The notes beneath the pieces were generated by a model. That model saw nothing but the letters and a program-made list of their open reading frames with translations, ran no database searches and had not been told where the DNA came from. A stretch of DNA of 6,101 nucleotides from JAKBCQ01 sp021807585 (GTDB taxonomy: Bacteria > Planctomycetota > Planctomycetia > Isosphaerales > Isosphaeraceae): assembly GCA_027325115.1 (NCBI GenBank), contig DAHWFG010000585.1, forward strand, positions 1 through 6,101, written 5' to 3'. Of the stretch, positions 6,015 through 6,101 are shown piece by piece (the first letter of the stretch is position 1; every line of letters begins with the position of its first letter). The translations under genes were made by a program, and so were the position numbers.

Positions 6015-6101
6015 TCACGAATAAACCTTGGAAATCGGACTGATCAAGAAACTGTAATTGATCAATCCTTGAAAGGTGACGATCATTTTACCCGATCCCT
6101 C
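6015..6101 (-). CDS. C-terminal fragment of a third tandem paralog, cut by the window edge
   Basis: The minus-strand frame that enters at 6101 is open for 28 codons to a TGA at 6017-6015. It reads EGSGKMIVTFQGLINYS and continues to ISPISKVYS. This matches the C-terminus of the neighbouring gene at 5146-5937 (GSGKVYVVFRGLINNS, then NPIDKNYM) and that of the gene at 4098-5063 (GEVYVKFEGLMN). The stop lies 77 bp before the start of the second paralog, close to the 82 bp between the second and first. It is therefore the end of a third member of the array, truncated only by the window border and not visibly broken. The N-terminal motif and length cannot be seen. Confidence 0.8.
   Translation of the reverse strand, partial: EGSGKMIVTFQGLINYSFLISPISKVYS

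Overview
The window looks like chromosomal DNA from a planctomycete, most likely near the Isosphaeraceae. This rests on the GC-rich, G/C-ending codon use, two proteins with an N-terminal motif of the LE-x-LE-x-R type typical of planctomycete exported proteins, and a TlpA-type thioredoxin fused to a large N-terminal domain. The lineage is inferred from these traits; no rRNA or tRNA gene is present. All well-supported genes lie on the minus strand, so transcription runs from high to low coordinates. No mobile element, CRISPR array, riboswitch or RNA gene was seen.

Layout, low to high coordinates. Positions 1-100 hold at most the last codons of a plus-strand gene entering from the left (weak). 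A perfect 14-bp-stem hairpin at 102-135 overlaps the stop codon of a purine nucleoside phosphorylase (134-1042). That gene sits 38 bp behind a concentrative nucleoside transporter of the NupC/CNT family (1081-2313). The pair forms a probable two-gene nucleoside-salvage operon: import of the nucleoside, then phosphorolysis to base plus (deoxy)ribose-1-phosphate. A consensus TATAAT lies just upstream of it.

Next is a single-gene unit, 2473-3906: a membrane-anchored or exported TlpA-like thioredoxin with an N-terminal LolA/DUF2092-like region. It ends in a clear intrinsic terminator (2371-2409) that separates it from the nucleoside operon. Its upstream gap (3907-4097) is rich in palindromes.

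Positions 4098-6101 hold the most unusual part: a head-to-tail array of at least three paralogous, uncharacterised planctomycete proteins. The first (4098-5063) needs its start moved to a GTG behind a strong ribosome binding site. The second is complete (5146-5937). Of the third only the last 28 codons are inside the window (6015-6101). They share a PTPQPTP-x-EI segment and a C-terminal G-K/E-V-x-V-x-F-x-G-L-I/M-N signature. I do not know their function.

Across the whole window the palindrome CGATCG recurs about 27 times, far above a simple base-composition expectation, which resembles a highly iterated palindrome.
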